Below are positions 1 to 8,383 of a stretch of 64,000 nucleotides of DNA, piece by piece. The notes beneath the pieces were generated by a model. It ran no database searches, was not told the origin of the DNA, and was given only the letters and a program-made list of their open reading frames with translations. How positions within the stretch are numbered: the first letter of the stretch is position 1; each line of letters opens with the position of its first letter. The position numbers were made by a program, and so were the translations under genes. Origin of the DNA: Syntrophobacterales bacterium (GTDB lineage: Bacteria; Desulfobacterota; Desulfobaccia; Desulfobaccales; 0-14-0-80-60-11); the NCBI GenBank assembly GCA_020060385.1, contig JAGVAH010000071.1:1-64000 (forward strand), in the 5' to 3' direction.

Positions 1-11
1 GGCAATTTTCT

Positions 12-72
12 TGTAGGGGCGAACCTTGTGTTCGCCCGCCCGCACAGGGCGAATACAAGATTCGCCCCTACA
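12..72. repeat. Inverted-pair GGGGCGAA repeat (family E)
   Basis: An imperfect palindrome: it opens with TGTAGGGGCGAAC and closes with the matching ATTCGCCCCTACA, with a second GTTCGCCC/GGGCGAA pair inside. Close relatives lie at 50442-50497 and 51202-51259. The bases after it (84-105, TTTGATTGCGAAATGG) match the terminal repeat of the MITE-like element at 51170-51292, so this is probably the right-hand part of such an element. Confidence 0.75.
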
Positions 73-105
73 GTTCAATGTCTTTTGATTGCGAAATGGC
101 ATTAT

Positions 106-1197
106 TTAACCCCACAGCCGGACTTCCTGAAAAGGCCCCTGGCTCACCGGGGGGCGGCTGCCCCGGGCCACCCACATCTTCTGCGCTGCCGGGGCAAAGA
201 CCGCGGTGACCACGGTGCCGGCGTTGGCGATGGCGGGGTCGGCCAGGATTGCCCGGATTTTTTCGGGTCCCAGGGGGGTTCCTCCGGTCAGTGTCTTCAG
301 CCGGGCCAGCCGGGCCTGGCTGTAGGCCTCCGTGAAATGATACGCAGAGAGGGCGGAGAATGGGGGCCGGGGGGGAAACCGGCCTTTTAAAGGGGTCATG
401 GGGCTGCTTTGATAATGGTTGGTGGCCAGGAGCAGCCCGGCCTCGGGATAGCGGATCACTCCCCGGCGCGCGGAAATCTCCAGGCCCGCGGCCTCTTTTG
501 CGGAACAGAGCAGGAGATTATTGCCGATGGTCCCCGGGGCTTGGAGGATCAGGGCGGCCGCAGTGAGGACCTCAGCTCCCCCCTCCAGGGCCCGGCGGAA
601 GCGCAGGGCCGCGGGGATCCCCCGAAGGGAACGGTCCCGGCTCATGGCGGAAAGCTGGGCCAGGGCCACCCCGGCCCGGTTCATGCCGGTGCACACGCCC
701 ACGTAGCCCGGCCAGGACAGGGAAGCCAGGGGCAGTCCCTGGGCCGGCTCCAGCAGGAAGAGGGTCTGGTATTTAATCATCACCTCGGTGAACAGGGGGT
801 AATCCAGGTTGCGGCCCAGGACAAAGGAGCCGTCCCCGGTGGAAGGGCCGCCCGCGGCCAGGGCCGAACAGCGGGGGCTGTTATTGGCCAAGTCGTCCAG
901 GACGTTGATGAGCAGGACCGTACCCAGGCCCACCCCCGCGCCCCTAGCCACTCCTTGCATCTCCTCCTGGAGGGGGGCGGGAATATGGGGCCAGAAGCGC
1001 CGGGCCAGAAAGAGCAGCAAGGCATAAAGGGGCGGCGCGCCCGCAACTAAACTAACCTTCGCCAGATAGGTCAGCAGGGCCCGGCGCAGGACGCGGATCT
1101 CCCGGGCCAGGGCTTGCCCGTGCCTCAGCCCCAGTTCCCGGGGCGCACCGGATAATTTAAGGATGGGCAGGGGGGTGGTGGGGGGCGCGTCAGTCAT
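106..1197 (-). CDS. C45-like NTN hydrolase (acyl-CoA:6-APA acyltransferase family)
   Basis: The 363-residue protein has the layout of penicillin acyltransferase-like (peptidase C45) NTN hydrolases. These are made as inactive precursors and cut themselves in front of a cysteine that becomes the N-terminal nucleophile. The likely nucleophile is Cys110 in NNSPRCSALA, followed about 20 residues on by the family's GRNLDYP segment; a segment with small residues, GTIGNNLLL, follows later. The propeptide of about 109 residues is close to that of the fungal enzyme. No signal peptide is evident. Substrates of bacterial members are mostly unknown amides or acyl-amino acids. The gene is leftward and ends just before a dispersed repeat. 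A second member lies at 53176-54177. The family call is fairly safe; the substrate is not known. Confidence 0.75.
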   Translation of the reverse strand: MTDAPPTTPLPILKLSGAPRELGLRHGQALAREIRVLRRALLTYLAKVSLVAGAPPLYALLLFLARRFWPHIPAPLQEEMQGVARGAGVGLGTVLLINVLDDLANNSPRCSALAAGGPSTGDGSFVLGRNLDYPLFTEVMIKYQTLFLLEPAQGLPLASLSWPGYVGVCTGMNRAGVALAQLSAMSRDRSLRGIPAALRFRRALEGGAEVLTAAALILQAPGTIGNNLLLCSAKEAAGLEISARRGVIRYPEAGLLLATNHYQSSPMTPLKGRFPPRPPFSALSAYHFTEAYSQARLARLKTLTGGTPLGPEKIRAILADPAIANAGTVVTAVFAPAAQKMWVARGSRPPVSQGPFQEVRLWG

Positions 1198-1233
1198 TGG
1201 GGAGTCCTCTGGGACGAGGCAGGCAGCGGGGAT

Positions 1234-1638
1234 TCAACTTTCCCGGGACCACTTCAACCACAGCGCGGTGGCCATGCCCCAGACGAAACCGAAAAAGATG
1301 AGTACCGGAGTGGTATAGCCCAGGTGCAACCCCAATATCCCTCTTCCCATCTGCGGCATCAGGACCACCAGGGAGATGAGCGTTTGGGGCAGGCTGTAGA
1401 TTATTCCCAGACTGACGTAAGACAGCCGCTTGAGGGGCAGGAGAAAGAGAAAGGCCCAGAGGCCGCCCCAAACCATATGCTGGTACACCCACAAGGGGGT
1501 TAGCACCGGTGCGAATTGGGAACCCAAAAGGGCATTGAGACCCAAGGTCCCACAGAACCAGGCGGCCAAGCCTTTCAGCAGCCCCCCCAGGGAGCCGGCG
1601 GCAAAGATGAGGCTGAGATTCTTACAGGTTATCCGCAT
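1234..1638 (-). CDS. Hypothetical four-helix membrane protein (paralogue 1)
   Basis: A 134-residue hydrophobic protein with about four predicted membrane segments (roughly residues 8-30, 48-68, 77-97 and 104-127). It is clearly related to the next gene (1793-2203). Both share N-terminal K-N-[IL]-S-L-x-F-x-A-G, a central VWGGLW followed by FLLP, and LGLxLGYxTP near the C-terminus. I recognise no family with a known function. The gene is leftward, about 150 bases downstream of its paralogue, and ends close to the start of the NTN hydrolase gene, so the three may be co-transcribed. Confidence 0.6.
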   Translation of the reverse strand: MRITCKNLSLIFAAGSLGGLLKGLAAWFCGTLGLNALLGSQFAPVLTPLWVYQHMVWGGLWAFLFLLPLKRLSYVSLGIIYSLPQTLISLVVLMPQMGRGILGLHLGYTTPVLIFFGFVWGMATALWLKWSRES

Positions 1639-1792
1639 TTCCTTTAAACCTTTTCAGGATGGACAGGTATTGCCCAAGAACAGATTAGGATTGGGAACGC
1701 ATAATTTTAGATAATCCCCTCCAGGAAGGCAAAGGGTTTCTGGGGTTCAGCCGGACATGGCAGGGGGAGGCCGTCATTGAAGGGCGTAACGT

Positions 1793-2203
1793 TTATTGTT
1801 CCGTGGTGAGATGCAGCCAGAGTCCCGCGGCCAGGCCCCAGACGGCATTGAAAAAGAGGACAAACCCGGGGGTTAAGTAACCCAATTGCAGGCCCAGCAT
1901 GCCTTTGTGGGCCTGGAAGGGAAAGACCACCAAGAGTTGCACCAGGCAAGGCGCCAGGCTGTAGAGCAAACCTCTAAGGGGATAAGAGAGGTTTCGGGAG
2001 GGCAAGAGGAACATCAGACCCCAGAGGCCGCCCCAGACCAGGCGGTTGTAAAGCCAGGGGGCGCTTAAATGGGGGGCGATTTTTACTCCCAGGGCCTTGG
2101 TAATACCTGCCATTCCAAAGAGCCAAATCGCCAACATATTCATCAGGCCCGCCACCGCCCCGGCGGTGAAGGTTAGAGAAATATTTTTAATAGTTAATTT
2201 CAT
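1793..2203 (-). CDS. Hypothetical four-helix membrane protein (paralogue 2)
   Basis: A 136-residue membrane protein, paralogous to 1234-1638. The signature stretches VWGGLWGLMFLLP and LGLQLGYLTPGF are kept, and about four hydrophobic helices span residues 8-30, 50-70, 80-98 and 106-130. There are no catalytic or metal-binding motifs. The tandem arrangement implies local duplication; the divergence between the copies suggests it is old. Function unknown. Confidence 0.6.
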   Translation of the reverse strand: MKLTIKNISLTFTAGAVAGLMNMLAIWLFGMAGITKALGVKIAPHLSAPWLYNRLVWGGLWGLMFLLPSRNLSYPLRGLLYSLAPCLVQLLVVFPFQAHKGMLGLQLGYLTPGFVLFFNAVWGLAAGLWLHLTTEQ

Positions 2204-2231
2204 ATGTTAGGATATTACTGTTAGCTATGAG

Positions 2232-3275
2232 TCATTTTCTGGCCCTGGACTCTTCTGGAAAGACCTCCAGGCTCATCTGGTCGGCACCCCGCAGGATGGT
2301 CAGGGAGGATTTGACCCCGATCCGGGCCGCGGTGAGGAGCTTGTGGAGGTCGTCGATTTCGGCGATGGGCTGGCCGGCAAAGGCGACGATGACATCTCCC
2401 TGCCGCAGTCCGGCCTTTTGGGCCGGGCTCTGGGGTTCCAGGGAGATGACCAAAACCCCGCTCCTGACGGAGAGCTGGTGGACCCGCACCAGGCGCCGGG
2501 GCAGGGCCACATTTTGCCCCCCCAGGCCGATATAGCTGCGCCGCACCCGGCCGTCCCTAATGAGCAAGGCGGCCACGTACTTGGCGGTGTTGATGGGGAT
2601 GGCGAAACAGAGGCCCTGGGCGGCCATGATCACCGCGGTATTGACGCCGATGACCTCCCCTGCGGAGGTGACCAGGGGGCCTCCGGAGTTCCCGGGGTTG
2701 AGGGCCGCGTCGGTCTGGATGACATTGCCGATGAGGCGGCCGGTGGTGGAGCGGATGGAGCGCCCCAGGGCGCTGACCACCCCGGCGGTGACCGTATACT
2801 GGAACCCGTAAGGATTGCCGATGGCCACCACCAGCTGGCCCACCCGCAGGGCGTGGGAGTCCCCCAAAGGCGCGGGGGCCAGGTGGGGGGCGTTGATCCG
2901 CAGCACCGCTAAATCGGTGTCCGGGTCGTCCCCCAGGAGGCTGGCCGGGAAGCGGCGGCCGTCGGCCAGGGCCACTTCGATCCTGCTGGCCCGGTGCACC
3001 ACGTGGCTGTTGGTGAGGATGAAGCCGTCCGGGGTAAAGATAAAACCGGAGCCGTTGGCCGGCATTTCCTGGACCTGGCCCCGGGTCTTGACCTGCTGCC
3101 GCACGTCGATGTTGACCACCGCGGGGCTGACCTTCCCCACCGCACTGATAATGGCCTGGGAATAGGCGTCCAGGAGGGGTTGCTCGCTTAAGGCCGCGGC
3201 CGGGGGGCCCTGCCCCGGGCCGGGATGGGGATTGGCCAGGGAACGTAAGGTCCTATGCAATTTTGGTGGTGGCAT
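2232..3275 (-). CDS. HtrA/Deg-type serine protease with one PDZ domain, no signal peptide
   Basis: A trypsin-like protease of the HtrA/DegP/DegS group. The catalytic triad is visible as His91 (TNSHVV), Asp121 (DPDTDLAVL) and Ser197 (GNSGGPL), numbered from the ATG at 3275. A single PDZ domain follows from about residue 240 ([15 protein letters not shown]...). HtrA proteins normally degrade or sense misfolded envelope proteins. This one has no evident signal peptide or membrane anchor from either possible start, including a TTG at 3329 that would add 18 residues. It may therefore act in the cytoplasm, as a minority of single-PDZ homologues appear to do. The start at 3275 was preferred because it is ATG; neither start has a strong ribosome binding site. 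The gene is leftward and the next gene is on the opposite strand. Confidence 0.85.
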   Translation of the reverse strand: MPPPKLHRTLRSLANPHPGPGQGPPAAALSEQPLLDAYSQAIISAVGKVSPAVVNIDVRQQVKTRGQVQEMPANGSGFIFTPDGFILTNSHVVHRASRIEVALADGRRFPASLLGDDPDTDLAVLRINAPHLAPAPLGDSHALRVGQLVVAIGNPYGFQYTVTAGVVSALGRSIRSTTGRLIGNVIQTDAALNPGNSGGPLVTSAGEVIGVNTAVIMAAQGLCFAIPINTAKYVAALLIRDGRVRRSYIGLGGQNVALPRRLVRVHQLSVRSGVLVISLEPQSPAQKAGLRQGDVIVAFAGQPIAEIDDLHKLLTAARIGVKSSLTILRGADQMSLEVFPEESRARK

Positions 3276-3539
3276 TATAAAGATAAACCTTAAATTACGG
3301 GCGTTTAAAATATTGGTCTCGACCCCCAAGTAGCTTCTGGGGGATTACAAGTTTTGACCTCTCTGCTTAAGGTAAGGACATAACAGCCACTGTCAAGCCG
3401 GCCCGGAGCCGGGGCGGCAGCAAGGGGAGAGGCCCGGTAAGAGCCCCGGTAGGGGGCCGGTGGGTCTGGCGTTAAGGCCGCGGGGGAACTATATTGAAAC
3501 GGAAAGGGATGGCTTCCCGACTTGGGGGAGGAGAGATTA

Positions 3540-4130
3540 ATGGATACGGCCCGGTATTATATCGCCTTGCTCCTGGTGCTCATGCTGCCGCCGACGCTGC
3601 TGTATTGGCTGCTCATCCACCCTTTCATCCGCTTCTGGCGGCGCCTGGGGCCAGCCTTGACCTACGGCCTGGTGTGGACGGCCATGGGCGTTGCCGGGGC
3701 GGGGCTGTTCCTGGTCCGTGGGAGCCTGTTGGCCGTGGATTTCGGGACGGACTATCTCCTGGTGGCCCTGGGAGTCTTGTTTAACGGGGCCGCCATCTGG
3801 CTGTGGGTATTGTTGCACCGGCACCTGTCCCTCAGCACCATGCTGGGGCTCCCCGAGCTGGCCCCGGAGAGGCATCCGGTGGCATTAATTACTGCAGGTA
3901 TTTTCGCGCGGGTGCGTCATCCCCGCTATGCCCAGTTTACCCTGGCCATCTGGGGCTATGCCCTGATGGCCAACTACCCGGCCGCCTACGCGGTAGCGGC
4001 CCTCTGGCTGCCGGGGGTCTTCCTCATTGTGCGGTTGGAGGAGCAGGAACTCCGGGACCGCTATGGCCCCGCCTACGAGCAGTATTGCCGCCGGGTGCCC
4101 CGGTTTTTGCCGCGGTTTTCCAAATCGTAA
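3540..4130 (+). CDS. ICMT/PEMT-like membrane methyltransferase
   Basis: A 196-residue integral membrane protein resembling isoprenylcysteine carboxyl methyltransferase and phospholipid methyltransferases. Hydrophobic segments occupy most of the first 170 residues. The SAM-binding C-terminal signature is present: GIFARVRHPRYAQF, then a two-helix stretch, then LEEQELRDRYGPAYEQYCRRVPRF. Bacterial members methylate lipids or small hydrophobic substrates; the substrate here cannot be deduced. The ATG at 3540 was chosen over an upstream TTG at 3522 because GGGGAGGAGAG sits at ideal distance before it. The gene stands alone, divergent from the protease gene and convergent with the pirin gene. Confidence 0.75.
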   Translation: MDTARYYIALLLVLMLPPTLLYWLLIHPFIRFWRRLGPALTYGLVWTAMGVAGAGLFLVRGSLLAVDFGTDYLLVALGVLFNGAAIWLWVLLHRHLSLSTMLGLPELAPERHPVALITAGIFARVRHPRYAQFTLAIWGYALMANYPAAYAVAALWLPGVFLIVRLEEQELRDRYGPAYEQYCRRVPRFLPRFSKS

Positions 4131-4154
4131 GAGCCGCTATTTTTCAGGATAGTA

Positions 4155-4874
4155 TTAGGTCAACAGTACGTCCACTAAGAGAAGCTCCGCGTCGGCCTGG
4201 GCGGAGACCGTCAGACTCGCCTCTCCGGTGATTTTGGCTGCCGCCAGGGCCGGGAGCAGCTGGCCGTTAATTGCCCCCGGGCCCCCTTCCAGCACGTAAA
4301 GATAAGCTCCCCGGCCTTGCTCCAGGGCATGGTCAATGGTCTTCCCCGGTTGGAGAAAACAGGAAAAGACCCGGGCGTCAGAGAGAATGGGCAAGGCCCC
4401 GGTGTGTACGTTGGAGACCAGGGGCAGGAAGCGGTTGGTGCGTTCCATCTGCTCCACCGCCATCTGTTCCACCTTGGGCTCGGAGCCCCGGACCGCAGGC
4501 AGAAACCACATCTGCAGGAAGCGCAGGGGCGCATCGGGAAGGTTATTGATCTCCGAGTGAAACATCCCCCGGCCCACGGTGGTATGCTGCACCCAGCCTT
4601 TTTTGAGGATGCCGCCGACCCCGTGCTCATCCGCGTGGCGGAATTCACCCGCGGCGCAGTAAGTCACCACTTCATTGTCCCGGTGGGGATGGAGGGGCCA
4701 GACGGCCCCGGGGGAAAGGGTGTCGTCGTTGAAGACTCTTAAGGTGCCGAAGCGCTCGTATTCCGGGTCATAATACTGGTCAAAGGAAAAATGCCACCGG
4801 CCCCGGAATGTGCCATTTTCAATGGCGCCATGGGCCTGATAGATGCTTTCCGGCGGGCGGATAACAATCATCAC
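4155..4874 (-). CDS. Pirin family protein (cupin)
   Basis: A 239-residue bicupin of the pirin/YhhW group. The metal-binding motif of the N-terminal cupin is intact: HPHRDNE (His62, His64), then GRGMFHSE (His106, Glu108). Such proteins bind Fe(II) or a similar metal. Some act as quercetin 2,3-dioxygenases and others have regulatory roles, so the reaction here is not certain. The C-terminal cupin (about 160-239) lacks obvious ligands, as is usual. The gene is leftward, downstream of hcp but separated from it by a strong hairpin terminator, so it is probably transcribed on its own. Confidence 0.8.
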   Translation of the reverse strand: MMIVIRPPESIYQAHGAIENGTFRGRWHFSFDQYYDPEYERFGTLRVFNDDTLSPGAVWPLHPHRDNEVVTYCAAGEFRHADEHGVGGILKKGWVQHTTVGRGMFHSEINNLPDAPLRFLQMWFLPAVRGSEPKVEQMAVEQMERTNRFLPLVSNVHTGALPILSDARVFSCFLQPGKTIDHALEQGRGAYLYVLEGGPGAINGQLLPALAAAKITGEASLTVSAQADAELLLVDVLLT

Positions 4875-4961
4875 CGCACCCCTTATTTAGCAGATTTTAG
4901 GACCGCTCTATTTAACAGGTAAGTTCTGATAAACCGACGTCAATAACAGCCATACAAAAAG

Positions 4962-4996
4962 CCGGGGAGTCAGGGCTTGAAGCCCTGACTCCCCGG
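4962..4996 (-). terminator. Rho-independent terminator of hcp
   Basis: A perfect 16-bp stem (4962-4977 pairs with 4981-4996) with a 3-base loop. On the minus strand the stem is followed by CTTTTTG. It lies about 100 bases past the hcp stop codon and before the pirin gene. Confidence 0.75.
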
Positions 4997-5044
4997 TCTC
5001 TTCTGCGGGTTGGAAGGGGGGTGTGGGGTGAGGGCAGGGACCTG

Positions 5045-5073
5045 GTAGGGCGGGCGTCCCCGCCCGCCTTTAG
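5045..5073. repeat. Short GC-rich palindrome (family E-like)
   Basis: GTAGGGCGGGCG followed by CGCCCGCC, in the spacer after hcp. The same core occurs at 38968-39027 and 58362-58425. Confidence 0.5.
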
Positions 5074-5096
5074 TCCCTGGCCCTCCCCCCAAACTC

Positions 5097-6725
5097 TTAC
5101 CCTAAAATCGCCTTCAGGTCCTCGTCCGGAGTGCTGATGGGTTTAATATCAAAGTTCTGCACCAGCACGTTCAGGACGTTGGGGGTGATGAAGGCAGGGA
5201 GTGAGGGGCCCAGCCGGATATCCTTGATCCCCAGGTAGAGGAGGCTCAAAAGGATGGCCACCGCCTTCTGTTCATACCAGGAGCAGATGATGGACAGGGG
5301 CAGGTCGTTCACCCCCACGTTGAAGGCGTTGGCCAGGGCCACCGCGATCTGCACCGCGGAGTAGGCGTCGTTGCACTGGCCGATGTCCAGGAGCCGGGGA
5401 ATGCCGCCGATGTCCCCCAGGTCCTTGTCGAAGAAGCGGAACTTGCCGCAGGCCAGGGTGAGAACGATACAGTCCTGGGGCACCTTTTCCACGAACTCGG
5501 TGTAGTAGTTGCGGGTGGGTTTGGCGCCGTCGCAGCCGCCCACCAGGAAGAAGTGGCGGATATTTTTGTTCTTCACCGCCTCGATGACCGTGCCGGCCAC
5601 GGAGAGTACCGTATTCCGGGCAAAACCGGAGTTGACGGAGCGGCCGTTGACGTCATCGGTAAATCCCGGCAGGGCCAGGGCCTTGTCGATCACCGGCTGG
5701 AAGTTGCGGTCGGCGATATGTTTGATGCCCGGCCAGCCCACCAGGCCGGTGGTGAAGAGATTGTCGGCATAGACCTCCTGGGGCCGCTGCAGGCAGTTGG
5801 TGGTCATGAGGATGGCCCCGGGGAACTGGGCGAACTCCTTGGTCTGGTTCTGCCAGGCCGTGCCGTAATGGCCGTAGAAGTGGGGGTATTTCTTTAGGTT
5901 GGGATAGCCGTGGGTGGGGAGCATCTCCCCGTGGGTATAGACGTTGATGCCCTTGCCTTCGCTCAGCTTGAGGACCTCTTCCAGGTCCAGGAGGTCGTGG
6001 CCGGAGACCAGGATGGCCTTCCCCTTCTTATGGCCCAGGGGAACCTTGGTGGGCACGGGGTGGCCGTATCTGCCGGTATTGCCGGCATCCAGGAGTTCCA
6101 TGGCCCGCAAGTTTATTTCCCCGCATTTCAACGCCAAAGGCACCATCTCACCCAGACCCAGGCCTTCGGCGGCGATGGCGGCCAGAGCCTCATGGATGAA
6201 GGCATAGACCTTTTCGTCTTCCTGGCCCAGGATCTGGGCGTGATCCGCGTAGGCGCAGACCCCTTTGATCCCGAAAAGAAGGGTATGCTTCAGGGACAGG
6301 ATATCCGGGTCCGCGGCGGGATAGGATTGCAGGCCCACGGCCTCGGCCTGCTGCACCAGGGCCTCCTGGGTGGCCCCGGGCTGAAAAGTGGCCGGCCCCG
6401 CCGGAAAATCGGCCGGGCCGCCCGCGGCCTTAACCTTGGCCTTCAGGCCTTCCCGGAGTTGCACGCCCTGGTTGATCAACTTGACAAAGCGCGCCGGATC
6501 GAAGTCCACGTTGGTGAGGGTGGAAAACGCGGCCTTGAGGGTAAAGACGTTCACCTCCCGGTCGCTGACGCCCACCTTGCGCCCCTCCACCGCCACCTGG
6601 GCCAGACCTTGGAGAGTGTAAATCAAAAGGTCTTGCAACGCGGCCACCTCGGGGTTCTTGCCGCAAACTCCCTGAACGGTGCAAGCCACGCCCTTTGCCG
6701 CTTGCTCACATTGATAACAGAACAT
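5097..6725 (-). CDS. hcp: Hydroxylamine reductase / hybrid-cluster protein, class I
   Basis: Hcp carries a cubane [4Fe-4S] and a hybrid 4Fe-2S-2O cluster. It reduces hydroxylamine in vitro and is linked to nitric oxide detoxification in anaerobes. The 542-residue length fits. The N-terminal cubane ligands are Cys3, Cys6, Cys15 and Cys21 (C-x2-C-x8-C-x5-C), the spacing of class I enzymes from strict anaerobes. Hybrid-cluster ligands are visible in GEINLRAMELLDAGNTG, TTNCLQRP, VGGCDGAK, LACGKFRF and IGQCNDAYSA. GGGGAGGAAAG precedes the ATG at 6725. It is a single-gene unit with its own terminator. A near-palindromic TTGACTTAAGACAA lies about 105 bases upstream and may be a Crp/Fnr-type (HcpR-like) site. 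No hcr reductase gene is adjacent. Confidence 0.95.
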   Translation of the reverse strand: MFCYQCEQAAKGVACTVQGVCGKNPEVAALQDLLIYTLQGLAQVAVEGRKVGVSDREVNVFTLKAAFSTLTNVDFDPARFVKLINQGVQLREGLKAKVKAAGGPADFPAGPATFQPGATQEALVQQAEAVGLQSYPAADPDILSLKHTLLFGIKGVCAYADHAQILGQEDEKVYAFIHEALAAIAAEGLGLGEMVPLALKCGEINLRAMELLDAGNTGRYGHPVPTKVPLGHKKGKAILVSGHDLLDLEEVLKLSEGKGINVYTHGEMLPTHGYPNLKKYPHFYGHYGTAWQNQTKEFAQFPGAILMTTNCLQRPQEVYADNLFTTGLVGWPGIKHIADRNFQPVIDKALALPGFTDDVNGRSVNSGFARNTVLSVAGTVIEAVKNKNIRHFFLVGGCDGAKPTRNYYTEFVEKVPQDCIVLTLACGKFRFFDKDLGDIGGIPRLLDIGQCNDAYSAVQIAVALANAFNVGVNDLPLSIICSWYEQKAVAILLSLLYLGIKDIRLGPSLPAFITPNVLNVLVQNFDIKPISTPDEDLKAILG

Positions 6726-7089
6726 AATCTTTCCTCCCCATGGGGTGATTAATTGCTGGTGGCAGCCAGGCCCACCGGTTTCTTCTGTTCTTGGAAGATA
6801 ATCTAAGGCCCAGGGCCGAGCCTGCCCTTGACTTAAGACAAAAATGCCAATTTTTTTCGCCGCCAGGGGGCATAACTGGATGAGGAAGACGGCATAGCGT
6901 CAGGGAATCTTAGTAAAATCAATGCCTTTTCCGCATATTGGCGGTTAGCATAAAAATAAGTATTTTTTTACAGATAGCCAGCCCCCGAAAGTCAATATGC
7001 TCCTCCAGGGAGTATCTTTTTTAATTTTCTTCAACCGCCTCTTAAGTTTTTTTTCCTGATGCCCGAAAGGGAAGGTAGGCGGAAAAGGT
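6726..7089. other. Divergent promoter region between hcp and the Lys/Pro-rich exported protein
   Basis: There is no gene in these 364 bases. They hold the ribosome binding site of hcp on the left, the Fnr-like palindrome at 6828-6841, and an AT-rich stretch around 6930-7060 that probably contains the rightward promoter. Confidence 0.5.
6828..6841. promoter_or_regulatory. Candidate Crp/Fnr-family operator upstream of hcp
   Basis: TTGACTTAAGACAA is a 14-base near-palindrome (the reverse complement differs at two positions). Its TTGAC-type half site fits the Crp/Fnr family, and hcp genes of sulfate-reducing and metal-reducing bacteria are commonly controlled by the Crp/Fnr member HcpR. Assignment to this gene is inference. 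Confidence 0.35.
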
Positions 7090-7947
7090 ATGAGTAAATT
7101 GACTTGGTGGGCAAAATTTCTATTAATAATGGCCTTGAGTCTGGTCCTGGCGGGGCCGGTGGGTGCACAGCCGGTAGGGGCACCGCCGGCAGGGACGAAG
7201 GCGCCGGCAGCGAGGCTGCCAGGGGCGAAGCCACCAGCTGCGAGGGTGCCGGCCACCAAACCGCCAGTTACGAAGCCGCCGGCTAAGACGCCCCCGGTGG
7301 CAAGAACTCCGGCGGGGTTTTCTGATTATGAGCATTGCCTTGGGGAATATCAGGCCGCGGGCGCGTTCCAGTTCTATGAAAATACCGAGGCGATGTTGCG
7401 CATGGCCAATTTTGAGCAGGCCCTGATGCGGTATCGCTTTCTCAAAGGTCAGATCCAGGGAAGTGCGGATTACTATGGCCTGTTGGCCAGCGTCAACCGT
7501 CGCATCAAGTTTCTGCAGAAGCAGCTGCACTTGCGGGATACAGAAGTGGCTGCCATTCCCCGCCGCAAGGTGAGGATGATCAAGGCCAAGCCAGCGGTCA
7601 AACTTCCGGAAACCCTCCCTGCGGAAAAGCCCGAAGCCGCTAAACCCAAAACCCCCGGGGAGGCTGGCAAAGAAGCGGGCCAAACCCAAGAGATTCCCGG
7701 AACTGCGGTCACACCCAAGCTGCCGGCGCAGATCCCGGCCGCCGCGCCCTTGCCTGGAGCCCAGAAACTGCCACCCGTGGTAACTACTGATGCCAAGCCC
7801 AAGGCAGAGGAGAAAGCCAAGGGAGAGGAAAAAGCCAAGGAGGAAGAGAAAGATAAAGAAGAAGCCAAGCCCAAGGCTCCCCTCAGTTTCTGGCAGAGGC
7901 TGAAATTACGGCTCCACCTGGGGAAAAAGGCGGCAACTGAGGAGTAA
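7090..7947 (+). CDS. Exported low-complexity protein rich in Ala, Pro and Lys
   Basis: A 285-residue protein of unknown function. Residues 1-26 form a good signal peptide (charged start, hydrophobic core, GPVGA-Q cleavage). Residues 27-75 are a low-complexity Pro/Ala/Lys stretch with PPA, KPP and APA repeats. Residues 78-150 are the only folded-looking part, a helical region that could be one or two TPR-like hairpins (YENTEAMLRMANFEQALMRY). After this come a Lys/Pro/Glu-rich linker and a strongly charged KAEEKAKGEEKAKEEE stretch, ending in a basic SFWQRLKLRLHLGKK. It is likely periplasmic or cell-wall-associated. The low-complexity parts may be repeat-prone. Confidence 0.6.
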   Translation: MSKLTWWAKFLLIMALSLVLAGPVGAQPVGAPPAGTKAPAARLPGAKPPAARVPATKPPVTKPPAKTPPVARTPAGFSDYEHCLGEYQAAGAFQFYENTEAMLRMANFEQALMRYRFLKGQIQGSADYYGLLASVNRRIKFLQKQLHLRDTEVAAIPRRKVRMIKAKPAVKLPETLPAEKPEAAKPKTPGEAGKEAGQTQEIPGTAVTPKLPAQIPAAAPLPGAQKLPPVVTTDAKPKAEEKAKGEEKAKEEEKDKEEAKPKAPLSFWQRLKLRLHLGKKAATEE

Positions 7948-8010
7948 GGCAAGGCATTTGACCGCAGGTGGCCAGGGGCGCAATCCCTGGCCTCCCCTTT
8001 CGCCACCCTT

Positions 8011-8382
8011 CTATTCCAGCAATTCCTTTAACGCCCGCAGTTCGTCCCGGATGGTCCGCAGCAGGGCCAGGCCCTCGGGTTCCGGGGGGTTGAGGGGCAA
8101 CGGCGCCTGATAAGGGGGGGCAGGACCTCGCGTCTGGGCCTGGAGCTGGCGGCGCATGGCCGCCAGGCTCAGCTTCTCTTCATCCCGGAGGCGCTTGATT
8201 TCGAAGATCAGTTGGATGTCCGTGGTGCGGTAAAGACGGTGCCGGGAGGTCTTGCGGTAGGGCCGGAGTATCTTGCCCTGGTTTTCCCAGTAGCGCAGCA
8301 CGTGGGGCCGCACTCCGGTAAGGCGGCTCACCTCGCCGATGGTGTAGAATCTCTTGGGGGATAATTCCGCTTCAAAATTCAC
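8011..8382 (-). CDS. MerR-family transcriptional regulator following pheT
   Basis: A 123-residue protein with an N-terminal MerR winged helix-turn-helix (FYTIGEVSRLTGVRPHVLRYWE, then YRKTSRHRLYRTTDIQLI). A helical C-terminal region (RDEEKLSLAAMRRQL, then a Pro linker and a final helix) could be a short dimerisation helix. It lacks cysteine clusters and a large ligand domain. The GTG at 8382 was chosen because it follows the pheT stop by one base, giving tight coupling; the open frame itself reaches back to 8457 inside pheT. A small MerR gene directly after pheT is a familiar arrangement in proteobacteria. Confidence 0.8.
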   Translation of the reverse strand: MNFEAELSPKRFYTIGEVSRLTGVRPHVLRYWENQGKILRPYRKTSRHRLYRTTDIQLIFEIKRLRDEEKLSLAAMRRQLQAQTRGPAPPYQAPLPLNPPEPEGLALLRTIRDELRALKELLE

Positions 8383-8383
8383 A

